Assembly (NCBI GenBank): GCA_023437715.1
Contig: JAEZFK010000058.1
Location: 34,536-98,535 of the forward strand
Direction: 5' to 3'
DNA from: Bacillota bacterium
GTDB taxonomy: Bacteria; Bacillota; Clostridia; Lachnospirales; Lachnospiraceae
Length of the DNA: 64,000 bases
This document shows positions 43,417-51,698 of the stretch, one piece after another. The notes under the pieces were generated by a model. It made no database searches. It saw only the letters and a program-made list of their open reading frames with translations, and was not told the origin of the DNA. Positions within the stretch are counted from its first letter, which is position 1; every line of letters begins with the position of its first letter. Position numbers and translations under genes: made by a program.

Positions 43417-44272
43417 TAAAGGCCTGAAACGATTCTGTCTGGAATTTATCCTTATAGAATACCACATGATTCATGCAGCTGATATCCAGATTCTTGACTT
43501 CTATTTCAATAATTTCCCCTTTTTTTATGGATTCATCAGCAAAGATCCTGGGTACAATGCCGATCCCGATATTTTCCTTTACCGCTTGAAGGATCACATC
43601 CGAGTTGGTGCTGGACCAGAGAGGCTCGGCCGACAAATTATTTAAGGCCAGGGCACAGTCAAAGGTATCACGCAGAGTACAGCCCTGTTCTCTTAACAGC
43701 AGAGGTTCCTGGATGAGCCGGTCCAGTGCCACCGGCTGGGCAAGACGTTCCGCAAAAGGATGGGCAGGAGCGCAGATCACTGCCATGGGATAGGAGGAAA
43801 AGGGGATCTTCTCCAGCTGCTCATCAGGGATGACGCCTTCAACCAGGCCGATATCCAGTTCATTTTTAAGAAGCTTATTTATAATCTCCTGGGAATTGTT
43901 TACAGTGACCTTTAACTGGGTATCAGGGTTTGTAAGGGCAAAGCGGGATACTACCTTTGGAAGCAGGTAGCTGGCAAGGGTCACGCAGGAGCCTACCCGC
44001 AGAGGGGCCTGGCGGTGAAGGAGACCGGAGTAGTTTTCCAGGTCCTGGTACAATTCCAGAAGAGGGATGACTTTAGACAGATAAAATTTTCCGTTCTCAT
44101 TGATGACGATCCGGCGGGAAACCCGGTCAAACAGAGGGGAACCAACGGATTCTTCCAGTTCATTGATGGCGTGTGAGATGGCGGGCTGGGTCATGGACAG
44201 CGTTTTCGCCGCTCCCGTAATGCTGCCTTCTTCACACACCGTTTTAAAGATTGTGAGATGTCTTAAGTTCAT
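43394..44272 (-). CDS. LysR-family transcriptional regulator
   Basis: A second LysR regulator (292 aa), N-terminal LRHLTIFKTVCEEGSITGAA and QPAISHAINELEESVG, with the effector-binding half following. The start has GGAAGG upstream. It is convergent with the first LysR gene, and their 3' ends overlap by 23 bases. It is in the same direction as icd (44484-45680) but downstream of it, with a 211-base gap holding a GC-rich near-palindrome around 44430-44456. Target unknown; CysB/CbbR-like by general pattern only. Confidence 0.92.
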   Translation of the reverse strand: MNLRHLTIFKTVCEEGSITGAAKTLSMTQPAISHAINELEESVGSPLFDRVSRRIVINENGKFYLSKVIPLLELYQDLENYSGLLHRQAPLRVGSCVTLASYLLPKVVSRFALTNPDTQLKVTVNNSQEIINKLLKNELDIGLVEGVIPDEQLEKIPFSSYPMAVICAPAHPFAERLAQPVALDRLIQEPLLLREQGCTLRDTFDCALALNNLSAEPLWSSTNSDVILQAVKENIGIGIVPRIFADESIKKGEIIEIEVKNLDISCMNHVVFYKDKFQTESFQAFINLVLFD

Positions 44273-44483
44273 GATAGCGTTCCTTCCATTACCAATATGT
44301 CATATGACATTCTTCATTATATCATTTTGATAATGGAATGAACAGAGATTTTGTAAAAAAATTGTCGAAAAATTCTCCGTTACAGTTCTTCTCAAAAAGC
44401 CATGAAACAGTTTTGACAGTTTTATTTCCGCCGCATTGCATGCAACGGCGGGTAAAGGAGGCCAGGCTTCCGGCTCTTTTTGC

Positions 44484-45680
44484 TTAAAGGCGTTTTCCAA
44501 TGGCCTTAATAAAGTCTTCACTGTTTAATACAGTAGGATTTGGAATGGTTGTGATTAAGGCAAGATCCTTTGTCATCTCACCGGCTTCAATGGTGTCGAT
44601 GGTGGCCTTTTCCAGCTTGTCCGCAAAGGCGGCCAGCTCCTTGTTTCCATCCAGCTCTCCCCGTTTTCTTAAGGCTCCGGTCCAGGCAAAAATGGTTGCC
44701 ACAGAGTTTGTGGAGGTCTCTTCGCCCTTTAAATGCTTATAATAATGTCTCTGAACCGTTCCGTGAGCAGCTTCATATTCGTAATCCCCATCAGGAGAAA
44801 CCAGAACCGAGGTCATCATGGCAAGAGAGCCGAAAGCGGAGGATACCATGTCGCTCATCACATCGCCGTCATAGTTCTTGCAGGCCCAGATATAGCCGCC
44901 TTCTGATTTCATGACACGGGCTACGGCATCGTCGATTAAGGTATAGAAATAGGTGATTCCGGCTTCTTTGAATTTATCCTTATAATCTGCCTCAAAGATA
45001 TCCTGGAAAATGTCCTTGAAAGTGTGGTCATACTTTTTTGAAATGGTGTCCTTTGTGGCAAACCATAAATCCTGCTTTGTATCCAGGGCGTAATTAAAGC
45101 AGCTTCTTGCAAAGCTTTCAATGGAGCCGTTTAAGTTGTGCATTCCCTGAACGATTCCCGGGCCGTCAAAGCTGTGAACCAGCTCCCTGGTTTCGCTTCC
45201 GTCCTTGGCAGTGTAGACCAGTTCCACCTTTCCGGGGCCAGGCACCTTCATTTCGGTTCCCTTATAAACGTCGCCATAAGCATGTCTTGCAATGGTGATG
45301 GGTTTTTTCCAGTTTATAACACAAGGTTCAATTCCCTTGACAACAATAGGAGCCCGGAATACGGTTCCATCCAGGATGGCGCGGATGGTGCCGTTGGGGC
45401 TCTTCCACATTTCCTTTAAGCTGTATTCCTTCACACGGTCGGCATTGGGGGTGATGGTGGCGCATTTAACAGCAACTTTATATTTTTTTGTGGCGTTGGC
45501 GGAATCAACGGTTACCTTATCATTGGTTTTATCCCGGTATTCCAGACCCAGGTCATAGTATTCCGTCTTTAAATCAATATACGGCAGCAGAAGATTGTCC
45601 TTGATCATCTGCCAGAGAATTCTGGTCATTTCGTCGCCATCCATTTCAACAATGGGGGTTGTCATCTTAATCTTTTCCAT
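44484..45680 (-). CDS. icd: NADP-dependent isocitrate dehydrogenase (eukaryotic-type)
   Basis: The 398-aa enzyme converts isocitrate to 2-oxoglutarate. It is of the IDH class found in eukaryotes and some bacteria: VEMDGDEMTRILWQMIKD at the N-terminus, SPNGTIRAILDGTVFRAPI (isocitrate-binding Arg), DDAVARVMKSEGGYIWACKNYDGDV (metal Asp), and AAHGTVQRHY. Length is correct. The start follows AAGGAGG. It stands alone and gives 2-oxoglutarate for glutamate. Confidence 0.96.
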   Translation of the reverse strand: MEKIKMTTPIVEMDGDEMTRILWQMIKDNLLLPYIDLKTEYYDLGLEYRDKTNDKVTVDSANATKKYKVAVKCATITPNADRVKEYSLKEMWKSPNGTIRAILDGTVFRAPIVVKGIEPCVINWKKPITIARHAYGDVYKGTEMKVPGPGKVELVYTAKDGSETRELVHSFDGPGIVQGMHNLNGSIESFARSCFNYALDTKQDLWFATKDTISKKYDHTFKDIFQDIFEADYKDKFKEAGITYFYTLIDDAVARVMKSEGGYIWACKNYDGDVMSDMVSSAFGSLAMMTSVLVSPDGDYEYEAAHGTVQRHYYKHLKGEETSTNSVATIFAWTGALRKRGELDGNKELAAFADKLEKATIDTIEAGEMTKDLALITTIPNPTVLNSEDFIKAIGKRL

Positions 45681-45751
45681 GTGTTAATCCTCCTTAGAAA
45701 TGTTCGTGTTATGCTATAGTATACGACGAATTACAAAATCACACAAGCTGT

Positions 45752-46171
45752 CTATGTAAATTTATTCAGCCATTTCTGAATATTATACACGGTTTTCGGT
45801 TCCATGAAATGCTCCACCTTTTCCACCTGCTCCAGCTCGTCAGCACTTTGGTTGACATAACAAAAGAAACGGTGAAGAACCTGGTGGCGGAATAAGAGAT
45901 ATTCTCCAAGCCTCAGGCCGTTCTCCGTGAGGGAAACCGTGCCGTATTTTTCAAAAGCAACCAGATCCTGCTTTTTTAAATTGCCCACCATTTTGGAGGC
46001 GGAGGAAGGCTTTACGTGCAGGCGTCCGGCCAGCTCCTTAATGCGGACAGGCTGTCCTTCCTGATGGAGCCGGTATATCATTTCCAGATAATCTTCCATC
46101 GAGGAGGTAATCCTTGTGTGTTCCAAAAGGGAGTAGCCTTTTAAGGTGTAGAAATTATCGTCCTGGGTCAT
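45752..46171 (-). CDS. DtxR/MntR-family metal-dependent regulator
   Basis: The 139-aa protein has an N-terminal winged helix (SMEDYLEMIYRLHQEGQPVRIKEL-type, in which E and H act as metal ligands) and a dimerisation and metal-binding region with the H-x-x-x-H/E pattern (RHQVLHRFFCYV). There is no SH3-like third domain, so the size is that of MntR/IdeR short forms. It is divergent from feoA-feoB with a large palindrome between them, so it probably represses the Fe2+ importer when metal is plentiful. Start follows AAAGGAG. Confidence 0.9.
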   Translation of the reverse strand: MTQDDNFYTLKGYSLLEHTRITSSMEDYLEMIYRLHQEGQPVRIKELAGRLHVKPSSASKMVGNLKKQDLVAFEKYGTVSLTENGLRLGEYLLFRHQVLHRFFCYVNQSADELEQVEKVEHFMEPKTVYNIQKWLNKFT

Positions 46172-46199
46172 GAAGGTTCTCCTTTGTTCCTGTGGATAT

Positions 46200-46235
46200 G
46201 TTCATATATATTCCCGCCGGAATATTTCTATGAAC
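46200..46235. promoter_or_regulatory. Palindromic operator between the DtxR-type gene and feoA
   Basis: GTTCATA...TATGAAC (46200-46206, 46229-46235) and ATATTCC...GGAATAT (46208-46214, 46219-46225) share nearly one centre. It is the obvious binding site for the divergent metal regulator. Confidence 0.6.
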
Positions 46236-46289
46236 GTGATATTTCCTATTTGCATATGTTAGGATATGGAAACAATGGAGGTAAAATCT

Positions 46290-46604
46290 ATGCTGGAAAG
46301 AGTTCGTTTAACAGATTTAAAAATGGGGCAGAAAGGGACTATTGAGAGGCTTTCTGCCCGTGATGATATGAGAAGGCGTTTACAGGATATAGGACTTATT
46401 GAAGGGACTGTGGTGGAATGCCTGGGAAGGAGCCCACTGGGAGATCCTACGGCATTTCTGATCCGGGGGGCCGTGATCGCTCTCAGAAGCGAGGATTCCG
46501 GAAATGTGCTGGTACAGCCGGAGCATGTGGAAAAAGTGAAATACCAGACAAGGAAGGAAGTGACGGCCGCCGCCGTCGCCGCGGAGGAGCAGTTATGGGA
46601 TTGA
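46290..46604 (+). CDS. feoA: Ferrous iron transport protein A (FeoA)
   Basis: This 104-aa SH3-like protein works with FeoB. Typical features are LTDLKMGQKGTIERL, RRRLQDIGLIEGT and GDPTAFLIRGAVIALR. The start at 46290 is chosen for GGAGG 8 bases upstream; an in-frame ATG at 46266 has none. It overlaps the feoB start (46595) by 10 bases. FeoA is intact although its partner is broken. Confidence 0.92.
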   Translation: MLERVRLTDLKMGQKGTIERLSARDDMRRRLQDIGLIEGTVVECLGRSPLGDPTAFLIRGAVIALRSEDSGNVLVQPEHVEKVKYQTRKEVTAAAVAAEEQLWD

Positions 46605-46759
46605 GCAGGGATTCAATGGGCATAAAGTCCGTGGACTGCGGGCTGGAAATCCGAAAACGAAAGGACGATGACAAGGTCATCGCCCTGGCCGGAAACCCCA
46701 ACGTGGGGAAGAGTACGGTCTTTAATCAGCTTACAGGAATGAACCAGCACACCGGCTGA
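46595..46759 (+). pseudogene. feoB: FeoB fragment 1 (start of the G domain), interrupted by element 1
   Basis: The FeoB frame starts at 46595 after GGAGGAG. It runs through the P-loop (ALAGNPNVGKSTVFNQL) to GMNQHTG, then meets a TGA that lies inside element 1. The intact protein would go on GNWPGKTV, and this exact continuation stands at 50422. It encodes only about 53 residues of the FeoB GTPase. On its own it is not functional. Confidence 0.93.
46750..46755 (+). repeat. attL core of element 1
   Basis: CACCGG at the left junction, preceded by AGC-A; identical to the right copy, which is preceded by AGC-C. Confidence 0.75.
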
Positions 46760-46779
46760 TGTGGTTAGAGGGAAATATG

Positions 46780-48231
46780 CTATAAAAAGGTCACCGTGTA
46801 TTCCCGGCGGCGGCCCTCGCTTTTGCTGACACGGATCTCCCCGATGACGGACCGCCAGAAAAGGCGTTTCTGCTCGTTGTCCAGGCTCCGGTATATGCTT
46901 TTAAAATCCGTGTGAAGCAGGTTTTTTAAAGCTTCCGGTTTATGGACCGGTGAAAGGCTTTCCTGCCTGCCGGCTGGTTGGGAACCGTGGCAGAGCTGGT
47001 TTGATTGGACTTCGCGGCGGAGCCGGTCTAACTGAGCTTCAAAACGGAGCCGGTCTGCTTTAAATTCTTCAAGGGTAATGGCTCCGTTGATGTATAAATC
47101 CTTTAAACGGTCTAACTTTTTATTGATCTGATTCTTTTTCTTCCGGCTGTCGGTGGTCTGCCTGATGCTGGCTTCAAAATCAACGGTATAGGAGCAAAAC
47201 TGCTCCCGGATATTTTCCAGCAAATATTCCTCAATGCGGGCTTCTCTGATTTCCCCGGAATTGGGGCATTTTTTCGAAGTCCGGTGGTGCTTGCATTCGT
47301 AGGCAGGGTATTTGTACCGGATCTTCCGGCCGTCCCTGCGTTTTGAAAGAGCATTCATGTGGCAGCCGCTCATTTTGCAGCCGCATTCCCCGCAGATCAG
47401 GATTCCGGAAAAGAGGTAAGGATATTTCTGATTTGATTTGATGTTGCTGTTTTGGTTTAAAATGCGCTGGATATCCTGAAAAGAGTCGTCGGAAATGAGC
47501 CTGGGGCAGTAATGGTCGTTTCCCCGGTAACGGCCTGTGATCTTTTCATTTCTCAAAAGGGTCTGCTTAAAGTTCTGGGGCGTCATGACGATTCCGTACT
47601 GATCTTTCATATAGGAAACGGTTTTATTCATGGACTGGTTTTTGAGAAAGTGCAGGATGCAGTCTCGGATCGCCGGAGCTTCTTCCGACAGTACCATCCG
47701 CTTGTTTTCTATCTTATATCCCCGGGGAACCTTTCCTGTGATGACCTCGCCGTGTTCTACCTTTGTCCGAAACACGTCGGCTACCCTCAGGCCCCCGTTT
47801 TGGGCCTCCAATTCGGCCCAGGTCATGGATTGGGCCACAAAAGCCCTGCCGTAGGGGGTGGAGGTATCGAAATAGGGCTGGTCAATGGCGGTCCAGGCCG
47901 CATTGTATTTTTCAAGGACGGCCTGAGTGTTGAGATAATGGCGCAGGCTTCGGAACCAGCGGTCTAATTTTGTAAATATAATCAGGTCAACCAGCCCGTC
48001 CCTTACGTTGTTCATGAGGCGGGTAAAATCATCCCGGTCCAGCTTCTGTCCGGATACGCCGTCGTCCAAATAGATGTCCTGCAGGCTCATATTTTTGTGT
48101 TCTTCGATATATTTTATGCCGCGCTCTTTCTGATCCCGGATGGAGTCCCCCCGCTGGGCCTGCTCGTCGGAGGAAACGCGGATGTAGACGGCTACGCGAA
48201 GCGGTCTGCTGAGGGGCTGAGTTTTTTTCAT
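46780..48231 (-). CDS. Large serine recombinase of element 1
   Basis: The 483-aa protein has a resolvase N-terminal catalytic domain (VAVYIRVSSDEQ with the nucleophile Ser near residue 20; FTKLDRWFRSL). It also has a Recombinase domain, a zinc-ribbon (CGECGCKMSGC...C-x5-C) and a coiled-coil tail. This layout is that of phage/ICE large serine integrases. It lies within 25 bases of attL and points toward it. Start follows AGGAGATG. It most likely inserted the element into feoB and may excise it, if a directionality factor is available. Confidence 0.93.
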   Translation of the reverse strand: MKKTQPLSRPLRVAVYIRVSSDEQAQRGDSIRDQKERGIKYIEEHKNMSLQDIYLDDGVSGQKLDRDDFTRLMNNVRDGLVDLIIFTKLDRWFRSLRHYLNTQAVLEKYNAAWTAIDQPYFDTSTPYGRAFVAQSMTWAELEAQNGGLRVADVFRTKVEHGEVITGKVPRGYKIENKRMVLSEEAPAIRDCILHFLKNQSMNKTVSYMKDQYGIVMTPQNFKQTLLRNEKITGRYRGNDHYCPRLISDDSFQDIQRILNQNSNIKSNQKYPYLFSGILICGECGCKMSGCHMNALSKRRDGRKIRYKYPAYECKHHRTSKKCPNSGEIREARIEEYLLENIREQFCSYTVDFEASIRQTTDSRKKKNQINKKLDRLKDLYINGAITLEEFKADRLRFEAQLDRLRREVQSNQLCHGSQPAGRQESLSPVHKPEALKNLLHTDFKSIYRSLDNEQKRLFWRSVIGEIRVSKSEGRRREYTVTFL

Positions 48232-48311
48232 GCTATCATCTCCTGGTACAGTTTACTTGGGGGAGAGGAGAAAAATAACAGTCATTCTTTGAAATGTTAA
48301 CGCGTTAGAAT

Positions 48312-48716
48312 TTAAGGCACCTGTAATATACGGTGCATATATCCCAGAGATTTCTCACTCCTGTCAAGCTTCGGCCATGCATCAACGCCGTCGTCATTTT
48401 TTCTTGGTATTATGTGAAAGTGGAAATGAGACACAGACTGCTGGGCGCTTGTTCCGCTGGCATTCAGCAGATTTATTCCCGTATAGCCGCAATTGTTTAC
48501 ATAATGATTTGATATAAGCTTTACGGTATCAATAACATGTCCCAGGGTTTCCTGATCGCAGTCAAGAATATTAACAGCATGTTTTTTAGGAATGACGATG
48601 GTATGCCCGTCCACATCCTTTGCGATGTCCAGGAAAGCCATGGTGTATTGATCTTCAAATATTGTGTAGCTTGGCAGCTCTCCGTTTATTAATTTACAAA
48701 AAATACAATCCTCCAT
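48312..48716 (-). CDS. HIT-family nucleotide hydrolase/transferase
   Basis: The 134-aa protein has the HIT signature HFHFHIIP (H-x-H-x-H) and an N-terminal zinc-type CIFCKLINGELPSY. HIT proteins hydrolyse phosphoramidate or dinucleoside bonds. It is cargo in element 1, between the recombinase and the Nramp gene. The ribosome site (AAAAGGAG) is rather far from the ATG. What it does for the element is not clear. Confidence 0.92.
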   Translation of the reverse strand: MEDCIFCKLINGELPSYTIFEDQYTMAFLDIAKDVDGHTIVIPKKHAVNILDCDQETLGHVIDTVKLISNHYVNNCGYTGINLLNASGTSAQQSVSHFHFHIIPRKNDDGVDAWPKLDRSEKSLGYMHRILQVP

Positions 48717-48839
48717 AATTTTTACAAGATCTCCTTTTATAATTATTTATCAAAGACAATTACCGAAGCTCTGCAAGGAAATTCGTACAAACCGTACCGC
48801 ATACATTTTACCGTACATTCATGTGGAAAGGAAGATACC

Positions 48840-48998
48840 ATGTCCGACACCATCATCACGGTAAATTCTCCCGATCCGGTAAAAGCTTTTGAAGCCCTGG
48901 CAAGAATCATCGGAGATAAGGAAGGCGTGGACATCGCCCTGAAAAGCCTCAAGAAGAAAGAGGGAAAAGAGAGAGAAAACGGCCTTTTCCCCCAATAG
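48840..48998 (+). CDS. Small 52-aa protein on element 1
   Basis: The frame starts with ATG after GGAAAGGAAG and reads MSDTIITVNSPDPVKAFEAL followed by a basic KKK-rich helix. It is the only plus-strand gene of element 1, between HIT and Nramp. It is short, charged and without membrane segment; size and position are like those of small accessory proteins of integrative elements (compare the 47-aa protein of element 2). It could be a recombination directionality factor. Family unknown. Confidence 0.5.
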   Translation: MSDTIITVNSPDPVKAFEALARIIGDKEGVDIALKSLKKKEGKERENGLFPQ

Positions 48999-49059
48999 CT
49001 GAAAAATCCGCCTGGCAGGCAGCAGGATTTCTGCCGCACACCGGACGGACAAACAAAAC

Positions 49060-50319
49060 TTACTTCAGATAGCTTAAAAAAAGCATCAGGTTCAGCACTG
49101 TCAATATTGCCGCAATTCCCCCAAGCACAAGATTATTCAGAACGGAATTCTTGTATTTCCCCATCACCCTTTCCGAGGCGGTGAGGTAGAGCTGTAAAAA
49201 GACGGTTATGGGAAGCTGGATACTTAAAAGCATCTGACTGTATACAAGTCCCTGAAAGGGGTCCTGTATCAGAAAAATCGTAAAGGTAGCCAATGTGAGG
49301 ATGCCCACGACCCCGATCTTCGTATGGCGGTCCGTAATGTCGTAAGGCTCTCCGAACATCCCCGCAAAGATGCTGCCTCCCGCCATTCCTGCCGTCATGG
49401 TGGAAGAAATCCCTGCAAATAACAGGGCTACGCCGAATACTACCGCCGCAAAATTGCCTACCAGGGGAACCAGCATCTGCTGGGCCTGGGAAAGCTCTTC
49501 TACCTTGACATGCTGTGTGAAAAAGGTGGTGGCTGCCAATATAATCATGGCGCTGTTGATGGCCCAGCCGATAATCATGGAAAGCAGGGTATCTAAAAAT
49601 TCATATTTCAGCTGCCGCCGGATGACGGAATCCTCTTCCAAGTTCCATTGCCTGCTCTGTATGACCTCTGAGTGCAAAAACAGGTTGTGAGGCATGACCA
49701 CAGCTCCCAGCACGGACATGATAATGGGCATGGAGCCTGCGGGAAACTGGACCGTGGTCCAGCCTCTTACTGCCTCGCCCCAGCTTAAATGCACCATGCT
49801 GAGCTCATAAAGAAAAGAAATCCCGATAATGGACACAAATCCCATAATGACCTTTTCCAGCTTTTTGTAGGTATTGGTAAAGAGCAGAACAACAATTACT
49901 CCAAGCACGATGACAGCTCCCACCTTTATGGGAATCCGGAATAAAAGGTTGAGAGCAATGGCTCCGCCCAGCACCTCTGCCATTGCCGTAGATATGGCGG
50001 CAATGAGGGCCGTGGATAGGACCGATTTGGACACCCAGGGCTTTAAATGGCGGCTCGCCGCCTCGGACAGGCAGTCTCCGGTAACGATGCCAAGATGGGC
50101 CGCATTGTGCTGGAGCAGAATCAGCATGAGGGTGGACAGGGTGACCATCCAGAGAAGTGCATATCCGTATTCCGAGCCCGCGGCTATGTTTGACGCCCAG
50201 TTTCCGGGATCGATAAAGCCTACGGTCACTAAAAGCCCGGGCCCTATGTATCCAAGCAGTTCCTTCAGTCCAAGGGAAGGATGATGGCCCTTTGTATCAA
50301 GTAAATTTTTAATTTTCAT
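49060..50319 (-). CDS. Nramp-family divalent metal transporter
   Basis: The 419-aa protein has eleven or so membrane segments. The metal site motifs are canonical: GFIDPGNWASNIA in helix 1 (Asp, Asn) and GAVVMPHNLFLHS in helix 6 (Met). Nramp/MntH proteins bring in Mn2+ or Fe2+ with protons. It is cargo on element 1, which breaks feoB, so it may replace Fe2+ uptake. Promoter TTGACA (50374-50379) and TAAAGT (50351-50356) on the minus strand, 17 bases apart. Start follows GGAG. Confidence 0.93.
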   Translation of the reverse strand: MKIKNLLDTKGHHPSLGLKELLGYIGPGLLVTVGFIDPGNWASNIAAGSEYGYALLWMVTLSTLMLILLQHNAAHLGIVTGDCLSEAASRHLKPWVSKSVLSTALIAAISTAMAEVLGGAIALNLLFRIPIKVGAVIVLGVIVVLLFTNTYKKLEKVIMGFVSIIGISFLYELSMVHLSWGEAVRGWTTVQFPAGSMPIIMSVLGAVVMPHNLFLHSEVIQSRQWNLEEDSVIRRQLKYEFLDTLLSMIIGWAINSAMIILAATTFFTQHVKVEELSQAQQMLVPLVGNFAAVVFGVALLFAGISSTMTAGMAGGSIFAGMFGEPYDITDRHTKIGVVGILTLATFTIFLIQDPFQGLVYSQMLLSIQLPITVFLQLYLTASERVMGKYKNSVLNNLVLGGIAAILTVLNLMLFLSYLK

Positions 50320-50350
50320 CTTTATTTTGCTCCGTTGCGTGTTTTTTTAT

Positions 50351-50379
50351 ACTTTAATCCTCAAAGCCTGCCTTGTCAA
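50351..50379 (-). promoter_or_regulatory. Promoter of the Nramp gene inside element 1
   Basis: TTGACA and TAAAGT with a 17-base spacer on the minus strand, only 38 bases inside attR. The Nramp gene therefore does not depend on feo transcription. Confidence 0.7.
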
Positions 50380-50417
50380 TCAGGGAGCCATTCTTTTTTC
50401 CGCTAAACACATGAGCC

Positions 50418-50423
50418 CACCGG
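50418..50423 (+). repeat. attR core of element 1
   Basis: CACCGG at the right junction; the FeoB frame resumes in it at codon 50422. Confidence 0.75.
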
Positions 50424-51563
50424 AAACTGGCCCGGTAAAACCGTAGCCAATGCCCAGGGCTGGTGTAATGACGGGGACCAGGGGTATGTGATGGTGGATA
50501 TTCCGGGGAGCTATTCCCTTATGGCCCATTCCACGGAAGAGGAGGTAGCCAGGGACTTCATCTGCTTTGAAAATCCCGATGCCGTGGTGGTGGTCTGTGA
50601 CGCCACCTGCCTGGAACGTAACTTAAATCTGGTGCTGCAGATTATGGAGGCCTCTTCCAATGTGGTGGTCTGTGTAAATCTTATGGACGAAGCCAAAAAG
50701 AAGAAAATCAGGATACGTCTTGATCTTCTGGAAGAGCGTCTGGGCGTTCCCGTGGCAGGGACGGCGGCCAGAAGCAGGAAAGGACTGGACCAGATTTACG
50801 GCGGCTTAAAGCGCTGTCTGGAAGAAAAAAAAGAAAGAGCGGAAAAACCTGTTTTCGTCCCATACCCTCAATATATTGAGGAAGCAATCGCCTGCCTGAT
50901 GCCCGCAGTGAGCAAGGCCTGCGAGGGAAAGGCCGATCCCAGATGGATGTGCGCCAGGCTGCTGGATGCCAATGAAAACCTGATGGAAGCCGTAAGAAAA
51001 TATCTCCCCTCGGTTGCCGGGTCCGAAGAGGTGGGCGCCTGTCTGGAGGAAATCCGCAGCCGGTGGGAAGAAAGCGGCATCACCCAGGAAATGGTGAGCG
51101 ATGATATGGCCTCCGTATTTATAAAAAAGGCGGAATATCTATGCAGGGACGTGGTATTGTACGAAAACCAGACCTATAACCGGAGAGACCGGAAGCTGGA
51201 CCGGCTCTTTACCAGTAAGATCACCGGATTTCCGATTATGTTCCTGGTTTTGCTGATCATTTTCTGGATCACCATAACAGGGGCAAATTATCCGTCTGAA
51301 TTGCTGAGCAACGTGCTGTTCCGGGTGGAAAGCTGGTTAAGCGAAGCGGCCGCATGGGCTGGGGTGCCGGACTTTCTCGCAAATCTGCTGGTCCATGGGG
51401 TGTACCGGGTTCTGGCCTGGGTGGTATCGGTCATGCTGCCTCCTATGGCGATCTTTTTTCCGCTGTTCACGCTTCTGGAAGATTTTGGATACCTTCCCAG
51501 GGTTGCATTTAACTTAGACCGGTGTTTTAAGCGGTGCGCGGCCTGCGGGAAACAGGCGCTGAC

Positions 51564-51569
51564 CATGTG
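51564..51569 (+). repeat. attL core of element 2
   Basis: CATGTG at the left junction, in FeoB codons ACC-ATG-TG. Confidence 0.75.
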
Positions 51570-51597
51570 TCAGAGGAAATCTATGCTTCCAAAACTC

Positions 51598-51644
51598 TTG
51601 ACACATGGAACTGTAAATGATATAGTTACAGCTATAAACTGTAA
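51598..51644 (+). promoter_or_regulatory. Promoter and operator-like dyad at the left end of element 2
   Basis: TTGACA (51598-51603) and TATAGT (51621-51626) are 17 bases apart. AACTGTAA (51609 and 51637) and TTACAG (51626-51631) form a dyad over the -10 and start, which resembles CopY/BlaI-type TTACAG/CTGTAA operators. It drives the CcdA-thioredoxin gene. Confidence 0.6.
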
Positions 51645-51698
51645 TTAAAAATAGTACAGAAACAAAAACAGCGTCGCATTGCAAAGGAGGTGCAGCAT

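Larger units (their letters stand above)
46750..50423. mobile_element. Serine-recombinase element 1 inserted in feoB
   Basis: The insert begins and ends at CACCGG (46750-46755 and 50418-50423). Removing the 3668 bases between the copies joins codons GG-A-AAC-TGG in frame and gives NQHTG-NWPGKTV, the proper FeoB text. Cargo is a serine recombinase at the left end, a HIT protein, a 52-aa ORF and an Nramp transporter. No conjugation genes are present. Confidence 0.9.
50422..51648 (+). pseudogene. feoB: FeoB fragment 2 (G domain to first membrane helices), between elements 1 and 2
   Basis: From 50422 the frame reads GNWPGKTVANAQG, then the G3 motif VDIPGSYSL, the G4 VNLMDEA, the helical domain, and the first membrane helices. 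It ends the FeoB text at GYLPRVAFNLD-type sequence and CGKQALTMC (51570). The remaining 25 codons (QRKSMLPKL..., stop 51646-51648) are element 2 sequence. It lacks the P-loop before and the transport core after. Confidence 0.93.

Noticed and set aside
48743..49052. Minus-strand ORFs (98 and 77 aa) between HIT and Nramp
   Set aside because: They lie opposite the 52-aa plus-strand ORF that has a better ribosome site and composition.
50488..51648. 386-aa ORF as a complete transporter gene
   Set aside because: The ATG at 50488 is internal to FeoB (before DIPGS); the true text starts upstream at 50422 and the last 25 codons are element 2.
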